Positions 25,081 to 34,321 of a stretch of 64,000 bases of DNA are shown here, in pieces. The notes under the pieces are model-generated. The model was not told the origin of the DNA, ran no database searches, and saw nothing but the letters and a program-made list of their open reading frames with translations. Position 1 is the first letter of the stretch. Every line of letters starts with the position of its first letter. The stretch is taken from positions 6,262,001-6,326,000 of the forward strand of contig NZ_CP121451.1 of NCBI RefSeq assembly GCF_029689945.1. The letters are read 5' to 3'. The stretch comes from Paenibacillus amylolyticus (GTDB lineage: Bacteria > Bacillota > Bacilli > Paenibacillales > Paenibacillaceae). The translations under genes were made by a program, and so were the position numbers.

Positions 25081-25180
25081 TGTGTTAATGGAATATGAAC
25101 GTTAGCCTATTAAAGAACGCGACTTATTTTACATTAATCTGTAAATCTTCCAAACCGGGTAAAGCCATTAACCGTTCGAG

Positions 25181-27003
25181 TTAACGATTCAAGTGATAGG
25201 GCACCGTGGTGACAATCACGTCTTTGTAATTGATCAGATATGCCCGGATCATGAAGCTGGTCTGGTTGTGCAGTACATTTTGCCACCAGTGTCTGGTAAT
25301 GAATTGCGGAATCAATATGGTGATGTGATCGGTCTCGGCCGTTTTCCACTCTACGGTATCAATGAATTTCTTGAGCGGCCCCATAATGCTGCGGTACCTC
25401 GATTTGATCACGACCAGCCGAACGCCTGGATTCCACTCCTCCCACTTCTGCTCCATCTTGCGTATGGCCTCATCATCAAACCCAATGTACAGTGCGACCA
25501 CGTTTTCCGACATCGTCTGGGCATAACTGATCGTGTTCATGACGACCCGCGTAATGCCCGCAACTGGAATGACAATGGTATTGCCTTTTTTGGCTGGCTT
25601 ATCCACCTGGATATCAATCCGCAGCTCGTCGGCAATGTTGCAATAGTGACGGTGAATGCGCATGAACACATAGACTACGAGCGGCAAAAAGATGAAGATG
25701 ACCCATGTCTGCGTGAACTTGGTGAAAATAAAGATCAGCGTAATCGATAGCGTAGTCAGCATGCCAACGGTATTAACCAGCAGTTTCATCTGCCAGCCCG
25801 AAGGCTTGACTTTGATCCAGCGAATCATCATGCCGAGCTGCGACAGGGTAAACGGAATGAACACCCCTACCGCATAGAGCGGAATCAGGCTCTCCGTATT
25901 TCCTTTGAACCCGACCACCAGTAACGCAGACATCACACTGAGAAAAATGATGCCGTTCGAGAAACCAAGGCGGTCTCCTCTGACCATAAATGCATGCGGC
26001 ATGAACTTATCCTTTGCCATCATGAAGGATAGTAGCGGAAAAGCTGAATATGCTGTGTTGGCTGCCAGGAACAGGATCAGCGCCGTTACACCCTGGATGA
26101 TAAAATACATCGTGCCTCTGCCAAACGTCGCTTCCGCAATCTGGGAAATGACCGTTGCTTTGGGATCAGGCTTCACTCCATACCCATAAGCCAGTAAGGT
26201 GATGCCGATGAACATCGCACCCAATATACAACCCATAAGCAGTAACGTACCCGCGGCATTTTTCTCGGCAGGCTGCTTAAAGTTGGGAATCGCGTTACTC
26301 ACCGCTTCCACGCCAGTCAGAGCCGAACAGCCAGAGCTGAATGCTTTCAGCAACAGAAACATACTTACATGGGATAGACTTGTTCCGAATTCAGGTGCAG
26401 CTGCTTCCATCCCCCGGCAAGAAATTTGACTCCGCCCGAGATAATCAGAACCGCAATCGAAAAGATAAACAGATAGATGGGGATTGCCAGCACAGACGCC
26501 GACTCCGTTACTCCCCGCAAATTCATAATCGTTAGAAATACAATCATAATGAGTGCAATCACAACACTGTAGTCATGCAGCATAGGAAAAGCCGACGTAA
26601 TCGCATCCGTGCCTGCGGACGAACTTACCGCAACGGTCAGAATATAATCGACCAGCAGCGATCCTCCGGCAATCAGACTGGATGTTGTACCCAGGTTATC
26701 CTTGGCTACGATATAAGCGCCGCCCCCTGTTGGATAAGCAAATATCGTCTGGCGATAGGAAAAAATTAAAATGACGAGTAATCCCAGCACGGCGATCGAA
26801 ATCGGAACAGAGTACCACAGGGCGGCGAATCCGGCCGCAACGAGCACCAGCAAAATCTGTTCCGTACCGTAGGCAACGGACGATAGGGCATCCGAGGACA
26901 GGATGGCGAGCGCCTTCCATTTCCCCAATTTTTCTCCATCCAGTTCAGCCGATTTCATTGGCTTGCCTATTAAGATTCTCTTCATTTTGCCAAGCATGAT
27001 CAT
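25181..27003 (-). CDS. KimA-like APC-superfamily potassium permease, one frameshift
   Basis: About 607 residues after joining two frames; B. subtilis KimA (YdaO) is also 607 residues as I recall. The N-terminus (KRILIGKPMKSAELDGEKL) is followed by ALAILSSDALSSVAYGTEQIL, TGGGAYIVAKDNLGTTSSLIAGGSLLVDYILTVAVS, AFSSGCSALTGVEAVSNAIPNF and about twelve transmembrane segments. A soluble C-terminal region (about 450-607) corresponds to the part that binds c-di-AMP in KimA. The break near 26410 is fixed by one G in a G-run (LAGGG-MEAAAPEFG). The start may be ATG 27003 or 26997 (AAGGAAG 8 nt before the latter). No c-di-AMP riboswitch was seen in the leader. Confidence 0.85.
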
Positions 27004-27190
27004 AACTTCCTTCCGTCTCTCATCTGTGAAGCATTGTTATTATGCAAAATCGCAGAGCCATTGACAATACGTCATTTCACCCGAAATTCGCCAGCGCGTG
27101 ATAATGCATTCTACGATTCAATAATTGATAACAAAGCCATCCTTTTTCAGCAATTTGAACTTTTTTGAACCAAAACGACGTTTGCTCGTC

Positions 27191-27240
27191 AAAAAAAAGG
27201 AAATGGCCTTCGGTTCAATGAACCAAAGACCACTTCCTTG
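27191..27240 (-). terminator. intrinsic terminator of rhaD
   Basis: Minus strand: AAGGAAGTGGTCTTTGGTTC pairs with GAACCGAAGGCCATTTCCTT with few mismatches and ends in eight T residues, just after the stop at 27259. Confidence 0.9.
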
Positions 27241-27258
27241 ATCTACGCGTTGACGATT

Positions 27259-28104
27259 TTAACTGCCGAGTATACCGGAACGAGGGGTGACACCAAACGC
27301 TTGCGCCAGGGTAGTCAGCTGTTCATCCGTAATTCTCTGCCGAATCTCATGACCAGCAACCAGCATATATACCTGAGCTGCCTTCTCAATGGTCTCAATC
27401 AGACCAAAAGCCTCGTCAATCGTTGAGCCTGTTCCGAAGATGCCATGTTGCGGCCAGATGACTGCGTGGTATTCTTTCATTTTCTCAGCCGTTTCGCGGC
27501 CAATCTCATTCGATCCAGGAATCATCCATGGAATAATGCCAATTCCGTCCGGGAATACAACCACACACTCCGTGCACATCTGCCACAGGGTCTTAGTGAA
27601 TTTGGCCTCATCCAACTCGTGGATAAAGGTCATGGCTAATACATGAGTGGCATGGTTATGCATAACTACACGGTGGTCCGGGTCCAATTTCAGACGTTCA
27701 ATGTGGCTCATGAAATGCGTAGGTAATTCACTCGTTGGATTCGCCCCCGACTTCAATCCCCAGAGCACTTCCAGCTCCTGACCATCCTGAGATACACGCA
27801 GCAACCCCAAATTGCTTTCGGGATCAGCGAGTACATTTTTGAAATATTTGCCCGATGCGGTCACGATCACATACTTGCCTGCCAGCTCCTGCACCGAAAA
27901 TGCCGGTTTGATCTTGCGAATCACATGATGGATATCGATATATTGGGCTACTTCCTCTTCCTCCAGCAGATAGCTGACATTACCGCCATTGCGTTCATCC
28001 CAGCCATTTTTCCACATATGTTGTGTAATTTCCGCCATCTCTCGGACAAATGGAATATGAAAACCTGCAGCCTGTGTTGTGTCATTCGTAAGGGTCACGT
28101 TCAT
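27259..28104 (-). CDS. rhaD: rhamnulose-1-phosphate aldolase
   Basis: 281 residues of class II aldolase/adducin fold. [38 protein letters not shown] (catalytic Glu), [14 protein letters not shown] (two zinc His) and [21 protein letters not shown] (third His) match RhaD, which splits L-rhamnulose-1-phosphate into DHAP and L-lactaldehyde. ATG 28104 is chosen over the longer frame (28176) because GAGGAGAGA stands 9 nt upstream and the family begins there. Other rha genes are not in the window, so it is transcribed alone, with its own promoter and repeated upstream boxes. Confidence 0.9.
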   Translation of the reverse strand: MNVTLTNDTTQAAGFHIPFVREMAEITQHMWKNGWDERNGGNVSYLLEEEEVAQYIDIHHVIRKIKPAFSVQELAGKYVIVTASGKYFKNVLADPESNLGLLRVSQDGQELEVLWGLKSGANPTSELPTHFMSHIERLKLDPDHRVVMHNHATHVLAMTFIHELDEAKFTKTLWQMCTECVVVFPDGIGIIPWMIPGSNEIGRETAEKMKEYHAVIWPQHGIFGTGSTIDEAFGLIETIEKAAQVYMLVAGHEIRQRITDEQLTTLAQAFGVTPRSGILGS

Positions 28105-28174
28105 GATCAATCTCTCCTCATATTGAAAATAATATGGATTGCCACGTACAAGGTAAGTTCCTTTTTTCACATTC

Positions 28175-28204
28175 ATTATACCTTTGTTTATCTTTGATAG
28201 TCAA
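28175..28204 (-). promoter_or_regulatory. sigma-A promoter of rhaD
   Basis: Minus strand TTGACT (28204-28199), 18-nt spacer, TATAAT (28180-28175), 70 nt before the rhaD start. Confidence 0.85.
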
Positions 28205-28260
28205 TAATAAACACAGAAATAATCTTTTATTTATTTTTGTTTAGTTTTGTTTATTTGAAA
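28181..28260 (-). promoter_or_regulatory. repeated TAAACAAA boxes around the rhaD promoter
   Basis: The sequence between and upstream of the -35/-10 contains several near-identical boxes: GATAAACAAAGG inside the spacer, GTTTATTATTG over the -35, then AAATAAACAAAAC and TAAACAAAAATAAATAAAAG upstream. Repeats of this kind fit operator sites for a sugar-responsive (DeoR- or LacI-like) regulator, which is not encoded nearby. Confidence 0.5.
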
Positions 28261-28262
28261 AT

Positions 28263-28297
28263 AAAAAAAATACCCCACCGGCGCCCGGCGGGGTCAG
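28263..28297 (-). terminator. intrinsic terminator ending the 76-nt repeat, copy 1
   Basis: Minus strand: ACCCCGCCGG-GCG-CCGGTGGGGT followed by A and eight T residues. Confidence 0.9.
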
Positions 28298-28370
28298 TCA
28301 CACATCTATTTAACACGAGAAGGGGTTTACAAGATTCATCATACCTCTGCTACCTTAATAGAAGCTGAAA
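28295..28370 (-). repeat. 76-nt conserved element, copy 1 (candidate sRNA/3'-UTR element)
   Basis: 68 of 76 bases match the element at 31693-31768, and the 40 bases next to the terminator are identical. Read on the minus strand, it leads directly into a terminator. It contains AGAGGT followed by a ten-codon frame ATGATGAATCTT...TGTTAA (MMNLVNPFSC). Confidence 0.75.
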
Positions 28371-28484
28371 GGTAAATAAAAAAAGCATGAAGAGCAAGCT
28401 AACAACTGTATGGACCGTGTACCTCCGATCTGATTCACCTGAAGAAGAGGCGTTGAGGCCTGTCCATATCGATCGGAAAGACAT

Positions 28485-29006
28485 TTAAGGGCTTTGCAGT
28501 ACATACGATGGATGCATCTTTCCAGTTGGTTCATATCGTTCGTCACCTGTGTACTCGAATCCAAGCTTGATCAAGATGTGACGTGATGGTTCGTTATCCG
28601 GATGATGTCCGGCAAAGAGTGCTTTCACGTTCATCTCGTCAAAGGCATAACTAATTACCGCCCTTGCCGCTTCCTGCGCATACCCTTTGCCCCAGTGATC
28701 CCGGGTTAGATGAAATCCCAGTTCATAGATATCCTCTTCCGGGGAATATGGACGCAGGCCGCAGCAACCAACAAATATCCCAGACTTCTTCTCGAAAAAG
28801 GGCCAATATTGCACCCCTGCTTCCTTGTGCCTTTGAATTTCCTGTGTTAATCGCGCTTCGACTTCATCCTCGCTCAGAAATCCCTTGCTGCTAATCCACT
28901 TGGTAACTTCATGATCGCCCCACAGTGCAAATGCCAGTGCACGATCGCCTTCGTTCCAAGTCGCACATTCCAGTCGTTCCGTTTCAAATAAAATCGTTCT
29001 CTTCAT
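28485..29006 (-). CDS. GNAT-family N-acetyltransferase (RimJ/RimL-like)
   Basis: 173 residues. FETERLECATWNEGDRALAFALWGD at the N-terminus, GCCGLRPYSPEEDIYELGFHL, the acetyl-CoA loop RDHWGKGYAQEAARAVISYAF, and AGHHPDNEPSRHILIKLGFEYTG are standard GNAT motifs A and B. RimJ/RimL-like members acetylate protein N-termini or small amines; the substrate is unknown. AGGAGG is 12 nt before the ATG. The 76-nt repeat and its terminator follow about 115 nt downstream. Confidence 0.85.
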   Translation of the reverse strand: MKRTILFETERLECATWNEGDRALAFALWGDHEVTKWISSKGFLSEDEVEARLTQEIQRHKEAGVQYWPFFEKKSGIFVGCCGLRPYSPEEDIYELGFHLTRDHWGKGYAQEAARAVISYAFDEMNVKALFAGHHPDNEPSRHILIKLGFEYTGDERYEPTGKMHPSYVLQSP

Positions 29007-29138
29007 TATCCACTAACCTCCTGTATGCCACCACAAATCTGCGTGCGCCTATACCTTAAATTAATCGAATGACTGCCAAAGTAAACAAACCTGTATAAAG
29101 ACGCTACTAAGTGTGTAGAGGTAATGCGCTTTTAAGAT

Positions 29139-29492
29139 TTACCAAGAAAAAATTTTGGCTAACACAAACAGTGCAGACCATAGAATGAGCCCAACCAAAA
29201 CAAAAAGCAATAAAATTATAAGTGCATCGGCTACAGATGTAATCGTAAACCAGCCACTGAGTATAAGGATAGGATAAATTGTTACGAGCATCACCATAAA
29301 ATGAACACCGCTTTGTTTAGTCAAACTCCAATGCTCTATGTTATAGATAACGGATGCAGCACCGATAAATAGAGCGATTAGGCTTGCAACAAATGTACCT
29401 TTAGCATCAGAAAACTTCCCTTGAGAATAAAGTAATAGAGCAATCATGCTCATAATGACGAACGGTATTCCACCTCTTAAGAGTGCTTTCAT
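29139..29492 (-). CDS. DUF3021-like four-helix membrane protein
   Basis: 117 residues with four hydrophobic helices (about residues 6-23, 33-52, 65-85 and 88-112 of the short form). The opening MKALLRGGIPFVIMSMIALL and the spacing resemble DUF3021 proteins, which often pair with LytTR regulators; no such regulator is adjacent here. A GTG at 29507 would add five residues, but GAAGGTGAG overlaps that codon and serves better as the ribosome site for the ATG at 29492. Function unknown. Confidence 0.55.
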   Translation of the reverse strand: MKALLRGGIPFVIMSMIALLLYSQGKFSDAKGTFVASLIALFIGAASVIYNIEHWSLTKQSGVHFMVMLVTIYPILILSGWFTITSVADALIILLLFVLVGLILWSALFVLAKIFSW

Positions 29493-29586
29493 AACCAAAA
29501 TTCTCACCTTCTTTCTTGAAGAAAGATCACTTCGTTAATTGAACTTATATAGTACAATATTACTTTAAATCTATGTATATCCATAC

Positions 29587-29628
29587 AAAAAAAAGAAACC
29601 CCCTGCCGACAACATGTCCGGCAGAGGC
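29587..29628 (-). terminator. intrinsic terminator after the 95-residue protein gene
   Basis: Minus strand: CCTCTGCCGGAC pairs with GTCGGCAGGGG around ATGTT, then TTTCTTTTTTTT. Confidence 0.85.
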
Positions 29629-29649
29629 CAATCTGCTGTATTACACCAA

Positions 29650-29937
29650 TTAGAAGTCTGCTACGGCGAATTGAATTGTTCCGGAAGCTGCGCCTCCAAG
29701 GTTCGCTTGTAATGCAAAAACCAGAACATCACCTGCAGAGATCGTAAGACTGCTGTTTACTGGAACCGTGTAAGTGACTACGGGTGCATTAACACGAGTG
29801 ATTACGAGAGATACTGGAAATGGTCCGTAGTTGTTCACTGTAGCGCTGGCATTGGTGCCTCCAGCCAGGTTTTCGTAGTAGGACTTGCCTACACCCGCTG
29901 GAAGATTGTAATACTGTAATGGTAAAAGGATGGCCAT
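29650..29937 (-). CDS. small beta-rich protein of unknown function
   Basis: 95 residues without signal peptide, cysteine or transmembrane helix. Alternating hydrophobic strands (ASATVNNYGPFPVSLVITR, PVVTYTVPVNSSLTISAGDVLVFALQ, ASGTIQFAVADF) suggest a compact beta-sandwich. I do not recognise the family with certainty; the pattern recalls short spore-surface or endospore-appendage subunits. An unusually strong ribosome site (AAGGAGGTGAT) and its own terminator suggest high expression as a single gene. CATAGAATA at 29976-29968 on the minus strand resembles a sporulation sigma (E/K) -10 element. Confidence 0.55.
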   Translation of the reverse strand: MAILLPLQYYNLPAGVGKSYYENLAGGTNASATVNNYGPFPVSLVITRVNAPVVTYTVPVNSSLTISAGDVLVFALQANLGGAASGTIQFAVADF

Positions 29938-30062
29938 TTAAAATCACCTCCTTTTGCTTTAATACGGTATTCTATGCTTGTAATCTATTAAAGCAACGGT
30001 GAATACCCTTGTCATAGTGTCCAATTTTGATAGACTTCATAGATTAATAGACGACTGTACGC

Positions 30063-30094
30063 AAAAAGCCCCACCGGAACGTCCGATGGAGCCA
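30063..30094 (-). terminator. intrinsic terminator of the DinB-like gene
   Basis: Minus strand: GCTCCATCGGA pairs with TCCGGTGGGGC around CGT, followed by TTTTTG. Confidence 0.85.
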
Positions 30095-30121
30095 AAGCTT
30101 ACTTTAATAGTACAAGTTTAA

Positions 30122-30610
30122 CTACGCATACAGCATGAAGAAATTTAATTCATGACCCTGCTGCTTGAGATAGTTATAGAGCTGCGAACGGTGATGGAAC
30201 ACATGTGTCAACGTTTCAATCTGCCATTGCGCCTGCAAATGACCGTGTTCCATATAGAAAGCTTTGGTAGAGCGGTTCAAATAATCGTCTTCGCTCAATC
30301 CTGTGATATAGGCTTTGTAGGATGCAAAATTGCTCCACAACGTTGCTTCCAGCTTCTCGATCTCCTGAATCCCGGACAAGCTATTCTCCACCAGTCCAAC
30401 CTCAGCTTCACCTTGTTCCTGCATGATGGCAAGGTCCGATGCAGTAATCTGGATAAAATGATATACAAGCTCCACCAATGAACGCATATTCTCCTGAGGA
30501 CGATACGACCAATCCTCCGGACGGATCAAACGAATTAACGAAGCCCCCGTCCGTACTCCTGTTTCCAGTTCAGTTAACAAATGATCCCGAATCTGCAATG
30601 TTCCATTCAT
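30122..30610 (-). CDS. DinB-family protein
   Basis: 162 residues forming a likely four-helix bundle. The three metal-ligand histidines of DinB/YfiT-like proteins are visible: LVELVYHFIQITASD, and ETLTHVFHHRSQLYNYLKQQGH near the end. The family includes metal-dependent thiol transferases such as BstA. Start ATG 30610 is preferred over 30640, with AAGGGAG 8 nt upstream. It lies just downstream of an AraC regulator on the same strand (31 bases), so co-transcription is likely. Confidence 0.8.
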   Translation of the reverse strand: MNGTLQIRDHLLTELETGVRTGASLIRLIRPEDWSYRPQENMRSLVELVYHFIQITASDLAIMQEQGEAEVGLVENSLSGIQEIEKLEATLWSNFASYKAYITGLSEDDYLNRSTKAFYMEHGHLQAQWQIETLTHVFHHRSQLYNYLKQQGHELNFFMLYA

Positions 30611-30640
30611 ATATGATGCTCCCTTATCTTGTATTCTCAC

Positions 30641-31576
30641 TCATGATCTTAGTATAACCGAAGCTTCTACAGATCTATTGTACAAATCGGACAACATCCT
30701 GCCATGCTCTCTGGCTGCCGTCAATGGAGTATCTCCATAGAACTTGCGAAATTGCCGAATCAGATGGGCCTGGTCATAAAAACCATGATTCTGGGCTAGC
30801 ATGGCCCAGTCTGCCGTGTTCCCCTGATGAATATCGCTCAGTACACGATGAAAACGAACCACCTCACTGAATCGCTTGGGGCTGATCCCGACCCATTCCG
30901 AGAACTTGCGATGCAACTGCCGCTCGCTAATCACTTCACGCATCGCCAGCTCCTGCACACTCAGACGTCCCCCATCGATAAAGATGCGATGCAGTACGTT
31001 TTTCATCAGATCGTTCTCAGATGTGCTTGTCTGCACGGACAACGGACTCAAGTACGCATTCATAACCTCTACCCGTTCTACAAAACCATTCGTCCTAGCC
31101 ATCCGCTCCTGAAGCTCGTTCAGCTTCGCTGGCCAACACTCCTGAAGCGCAATTCGCTTATCTGTAAACCATTCCAGAGGCATGCCATGGAAGACATGCG
31201 CTCCACCTGGAAAGAACCGCACACCAAAGGTGTAGTCTCCAGCAGGATGACCATCATCGGATGACTCAGGCACAATGAACGGCTGTGTATAATTGCCACA
31301 GTAAGCATAGCTATGCACGGAACAGACCGGGTCATATGTAATCAGCATATCCGTGCAAGCATCCGGCAATACCCGGGCAGGTACTGTCATCACCGATGGC
31401 TCTTGGCCTTCTCCCATAACACCCTGCTCATGTGTGTACGGAAGAGTTCCTGATTCCCAATAACAGGCTACATAAGCCATTAAGCCGGGAGCGGGTATTT
31501 TCTCAACATAATAACTGTTAGAATACGTTCCATTCATCTGAATTGGCTTAAACAACGGGTGCAAGCTGTGATCCAC
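30641..31576 (-). CDS. AraC-family transcriptional regulator
   Basis: 311 residues starting at GTG, with CGGAGG 9 nt upstream. The N-terminal part (about 20-170) resembles the DUF6597-type sensor (LMAYVACYWESGTLPY, PDACTDMLITYDP, FGVRFFPGGAHVFHGMPLEWFTD). The C-terminal AraC double HTH (about 205-295) shows LSVQELAMREVISERQLHRKFSEWVGISPKRFSEVVRF and HGFYDQAHLIRQFRKFYGDTP. Upstream of the DinB-like gene, it is a plausible regulator of that small operon. Effector unknown. Confidence 0.85.
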   Translation of the reverse strand: MDHSLHPLFKPIQMNGTYSNSYYVEKIPAPGLMAYVACYWESGTLPYTHEQGVMGEGQEPSVMTVPARVLPDACTDMLITYDPVCSVHSYAYCGNYTQPFIVPESSDDGHPAGDYTFGVRFFPGGAHVFHGMPLEWFTDKRIALQECWPAKLNELQERMARTNGFVERVEVMNAYLSPLSVQTSTSENDLMKNVLHRIFIDGGRLSVQELAMREVISERQLHRKFSEWVGISPKRFSEVVRFHRVLSDIHQGNTADWAMLAQNHGFYDQAHLIRQFRKFYGDTPLTAAREHGRMLSDLYNRSVEASVILRS

Positions 31577-31656
31577 TATGCAATCCTCCGATCACTAGAG
31601 TTGGTTGGTTACATTTATGTATTCATCTATCATACCATCAACCGGACAAATGAAGA

Positions 31657-31694
31657 AAAAAAGTGCCCTACCGGAGGACAATCCGATAGGGCCA
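31657..31694 (-). terminator. intrinsic terminator ending the 76-nt repeat, copy 2
   Basis: Minus strand: GCCCTATCGGA, loop TTGTCC, TCCGGTAGGGC, then CTTTTTTTC. The stem sequence differs from that of copy 1 while the repeat body is conserved. Confidence 0.9.
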
Positions 31695-31768
31695 GTCACA
31701 CATCTATTTAACACGAGAAGGGGTTTACAAGACTTATCTTACCTCCGTAACCTTAATAGAGACTGAAA
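31693..31768 (-). repeat. 76-nt conserved element, copy 2 (candidate sRNA/3'-UTR element)
   Basis: Eight substitutions and no indels relative to 28295-28370. It starts 26 nt after the stop of the permease gene on the same strand and runs into its own terminator. The small frame of copy 1 continues here as ...SLVNPFSC-stop, but the two ATG codons read AAG and ATA. Confidence 0.75.
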
Positions 31769-31794
31769 TTGGGATGAAAAGAACATCAATTTTT

Positions 31795-32961
31795 CTAAAG
31801 TGTCTTGATTAATATCGACGCAATCAGCACGGATGCCGTTGTGACCGTTGTGAATCCACCCACCAGCATTGGCGTTAAAATCTCATCGAGGATGGCTTTG
31901 CGTTCATTTTCATCACGCCCAACCGAACGGCTTACTTCCTCACAGATAATGTAGTCCCCTGGAAAACCGAATAGGGCGGTCAGTGCGACGGGCAGTCCTT
32001 TGAGCGGGTCCCATTTGAACAGCTTTGAGCCAACAAATCCACCGATTAGCACCCCAATTACTCCGATTGCGATAATGAACAACACCGGAACAATAGAACT
32101 AACCACCGCATCAAAGGTGATCGACTCCATACTTGTCATAACGACTACAATCAGACCTGTCATGGCAATTCCCGATGTACTTGCCTTATCCAGAATGCGA
32201 GATGGGAACAGTCCGCTCAGATGACCCAGAACCCCAAGCAACAGAGCCCAGATACTATAGCTAAGTCCGGTTACATTACCCAGATAAATAGACAGACTGC
32301 CCATAATGAACAAGAGCAACAGCAGAATAGGTGCGGTCTGGAATCGCTGTGGAAGGAATGTTGTGGCATTCGCTTCTTTAATGTTCACATGGCCTTCCCC
32401 TGCAACCTTGTTCTCAAAAGCGCCCTGTTTCTGTAGTTTCAGCGCATATCTGCGTAACATGTTGGTTGCAATCGGCATCCCCACAAGAGAATGAATACCC
32501 AGAATAACAGCCGGAATGGTAATCAGATGACCCAAGTTCATCTCCTGCAGCTTCGTGGTTGTGATCAGATAAGAGATAATGCCGCCGACAACCGGACTTG
32601 ATCCGGCAACAGCCGTAGGATAACCATAGATCGGTGATACGATTAACAGGATTAGACCTGTAGCCGTGAGTGATGCGAACAATGAGATCAGTATCGCTTT
32701 ATATTGGGACCGTATTAATTTCAGCGGTATTAATGTCCCCATGTGTACAATCAGAGGCGCCACCATGAGAGCCCCGAACGCAGTCAGCGCAGAACTGGAG
32801 ACCACGCCTTTGGGAAATAACCCCGCCCAGTTCAGCAGCAAATATCCAATCAGAATCACAAGCAAGGACGGAATTCGCGCTTTGGACCAGATCGAAACCA
32901 GTTCCCCTATGGCTAAAATAACAAGTAATATTGTTGCGATATATATCGGTTGACTAAACAT
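31795..32961 (-). CDS. predicted multi-spanning permease, family uncertain
   Basis: 388 residues with about ten to eleven transmembrane segments. Noticeable motifs are GSSPVVGGIISYLITTTKLQEMNLG about one third in, STSGIAMTGLIVVVMTSMESITFDAV, and LPVALTALFGFPGDYIICEEVSRSVGRDENERKAILDEI in a cytoplasmic loop before the last helix. The overall look is that of GltS/2-hydroxycarboxylate-type carriers, but I cannot place it firmly. It follows the amidohydrolase gene by 62 bases on the same strand, so it probably carries that enzyme's substrate or product. Confidence 0.6.
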   Translation of the reverse strand: MFSQPIYIATILLVILAIGELVSIWSKARIPSLLVILIGYLLLNWAGLFPKGVVSSSALTAFGALMVAPLIVHMGTLIPLKLIRSQYKAILISLFASLTATGLILLIVSPIYGYPTAVAGSSPVVGGIISYLITTTKLQEMNLGHLITIPAVILGIHSLVGMPIATNMLRRYALKLQKQGAFENKVAGEGHVNIKEANATTFLPQRFQTAPILLLLLFIMGSLSIYLGNVTGLSYSIWALLLGVLGHLSGLFPSRILDKASTSGIAMTGLIVVVMTSMESITFDAVVSSIVPVLFIIAIGVIGVLIGGFVGSKLFKWDPLKGLPVALTALFGFPGDYIICEEVSRSVGRDENERKAILDEILTPMLVGGFTTVTTASVLIASILIKTL

Positions 32962-33023
32962 GGTGGCTTCTCCCCATTCTCTATGTTGTCAGTGCAGTAC
33001 ACGTAGAACCATCTTTCTCTTTC

Positions 33024-34244
33024 TTATTTCAAGCGTTCACCTGATAAATAGACCTGTTCGATATTCTCTGTGTTTTCGAGTAGTCCAATATCCGTCAACG
33101 GATTCACTTGCAATACCAGCAGATCAGCGGCTTTGCCAGGCTCAATCGTACCGATCTCCGCTTCCATCTGCATCGCTCTCGCCGCATCTCTGGTGGCAGC
33201 TACGATCGCTTCCATCGGCGTAAATCCAACATCTTCAACAAGCAATCGCAATTCGAGTGCATTCCCGCCATGCTCAACAGGTGCACATGTGCAGAAATCT
33301 GTCCCTACTGCAATGGTTACGCCTGCCTTACGCGCGATAATCATGTTCTCAATATGCTCCTGATATACACTTTTGGCTTTGCGAATGCCAAATTCGGGAA
33401 CACCGTATTTATGCCCTTCCTTGATAATTCGATGTACAATGGCCAATGTTGGAACCAGAACCGCCTTTTGATCCAGCATCATGCCAATGCCTTCTTCATC
33501 AATGTAGATCCCGTGTTCAATGGTGCGTACGCCCGCTTCCAGTGCATTTTTAATCCCCTGTGTGCCTTGCGCATGTGCAGCCACATAAGACTGTACCGCT
33601 TCCGCCTCATACACGATTGCCTTCAGCTCATCCATCCGGAATTGCGACCAGCGTGGGTCATCTTTCTCCGAAAGTACTCCGCCTGTGGAACACACTTTAA
33701 TGAAATCCGCCCCTTCACGGAACTGTGTGCGTGTTGCCTTAATAACTTCCGGAACGCCGTCACACACGGTGAACATATTCAGTTCCGTTGGAATCATATG
33801 AATATCTGCATGTCCACCCGTCTGCGAGAGCAGATGACGGGAGGTTTTAATCCGCGGTCCCTTCACCACACCTTCCTTGATCAGATCACGAATGTATACA
33901 GCAACATGGCTGCCGACATCCCTGACGGTTGTAAAGCCCGCATTAATCAGCTTCGGCAGATCCTGAAGTGCTCTTCCCATCTGAAGTTCATTGGGTTCCA
34001 GCGCCACCGCAGCCATATTCAGATTTTTGGCCCCGTGCACATGGACATGGGCATCAATTAATCCGGGCATCACTGTTTTGCCTGTCACATCAACAATTTC
34101 GGCCATTTCCGGAATTGGAATGCTTGCTTTTGCACCCGCAGCTATGAATTTTCCGCCCTCAACCAGGACCACACTATCGGAAACAGGCTCTCCACCTTGT
34201 CCATCAATCAACAACGCACCTACAAAAGCAGTAATTTGACTCAT
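33024..34244 (-). CDS. amidohydrolase-family enzyme (prolidase/imidazolonepropionase-like)
   Basis: 406 residues. Metal-site motifs in order: PGLIDAHVHVHG (HxH), FIKVCSTGGVLS (bridging Lys region), YVAAHAQG, GVRTIEHGIYIDEEG and VGTDFCTC (Asp). This is the arrangement of binuclear Xaa-Pro dipeptidase/Sgx9260-type amidohydrolases. A GAGGTGGAG site precedes the ATG. It forms a two-gene operon with the permease downstream. The divergent GAF/PucR-type regulator starting at 34729 is the likely controller. Whether the substrate is a peptide, hydantoin or N-acyl compound cannot be decided from sequence. Confidence 0.82.
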   Translation of the reverse strand: MSQITAFVGALLIDGQGGEPVSDSVVLVEGGKFIAAGAKASIPIPEMAEIVDVTGKTVMPGLIDAHVHVHGAKNLNMAAVALEPNELQMGRALQDLPKLINAGFTTVRDVGSHVAVYIRDLIKEGVVKGPRIKTSRHLLSQTGGHADIHMIPTELNMFTVCDGVPEVIKATRTQFREGADFIKVCSTGGVLSEKDDPRWSQFRMDELKAIVYEAEAVQSYVAAHAQGTQGIKNALEAGVRTIEHGIYIDEEGIGMMLDQKAVLVPTLAIVHRIIKEGHKYGVPEFGIRKAKSVYQEHIENMIIARKAGVTIAVGTDFCTCAPVEHGGNALELRLLVEDVGFTPMEAIVAATRDAARAMQMEAEIGTIEPGKAADLLVLQVNPLTDIGLLENTENIEQVYLSGERLK

Positions 34245-34321
34245 CTGTACTCCACCTCATTTTCAGACTTGGTTGTCAGTTCAACTAAAGAATATTTACA
34301 TTCCCACTCCGATGACAGAAT

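Noticed and set aside
27004..27190. c-di-AMP riboswitch before the KimA-like gene
   Set aside because: Expected from B. subtilis ydaO, but the leader is short and the conserved riboswitch blocks are not visible.
33108..34061. 317-codon plus-strand frame opposite the amidohydrolase gene
   Set aside because: Antisense frame over a well-supported enzyme gene; no start signal.
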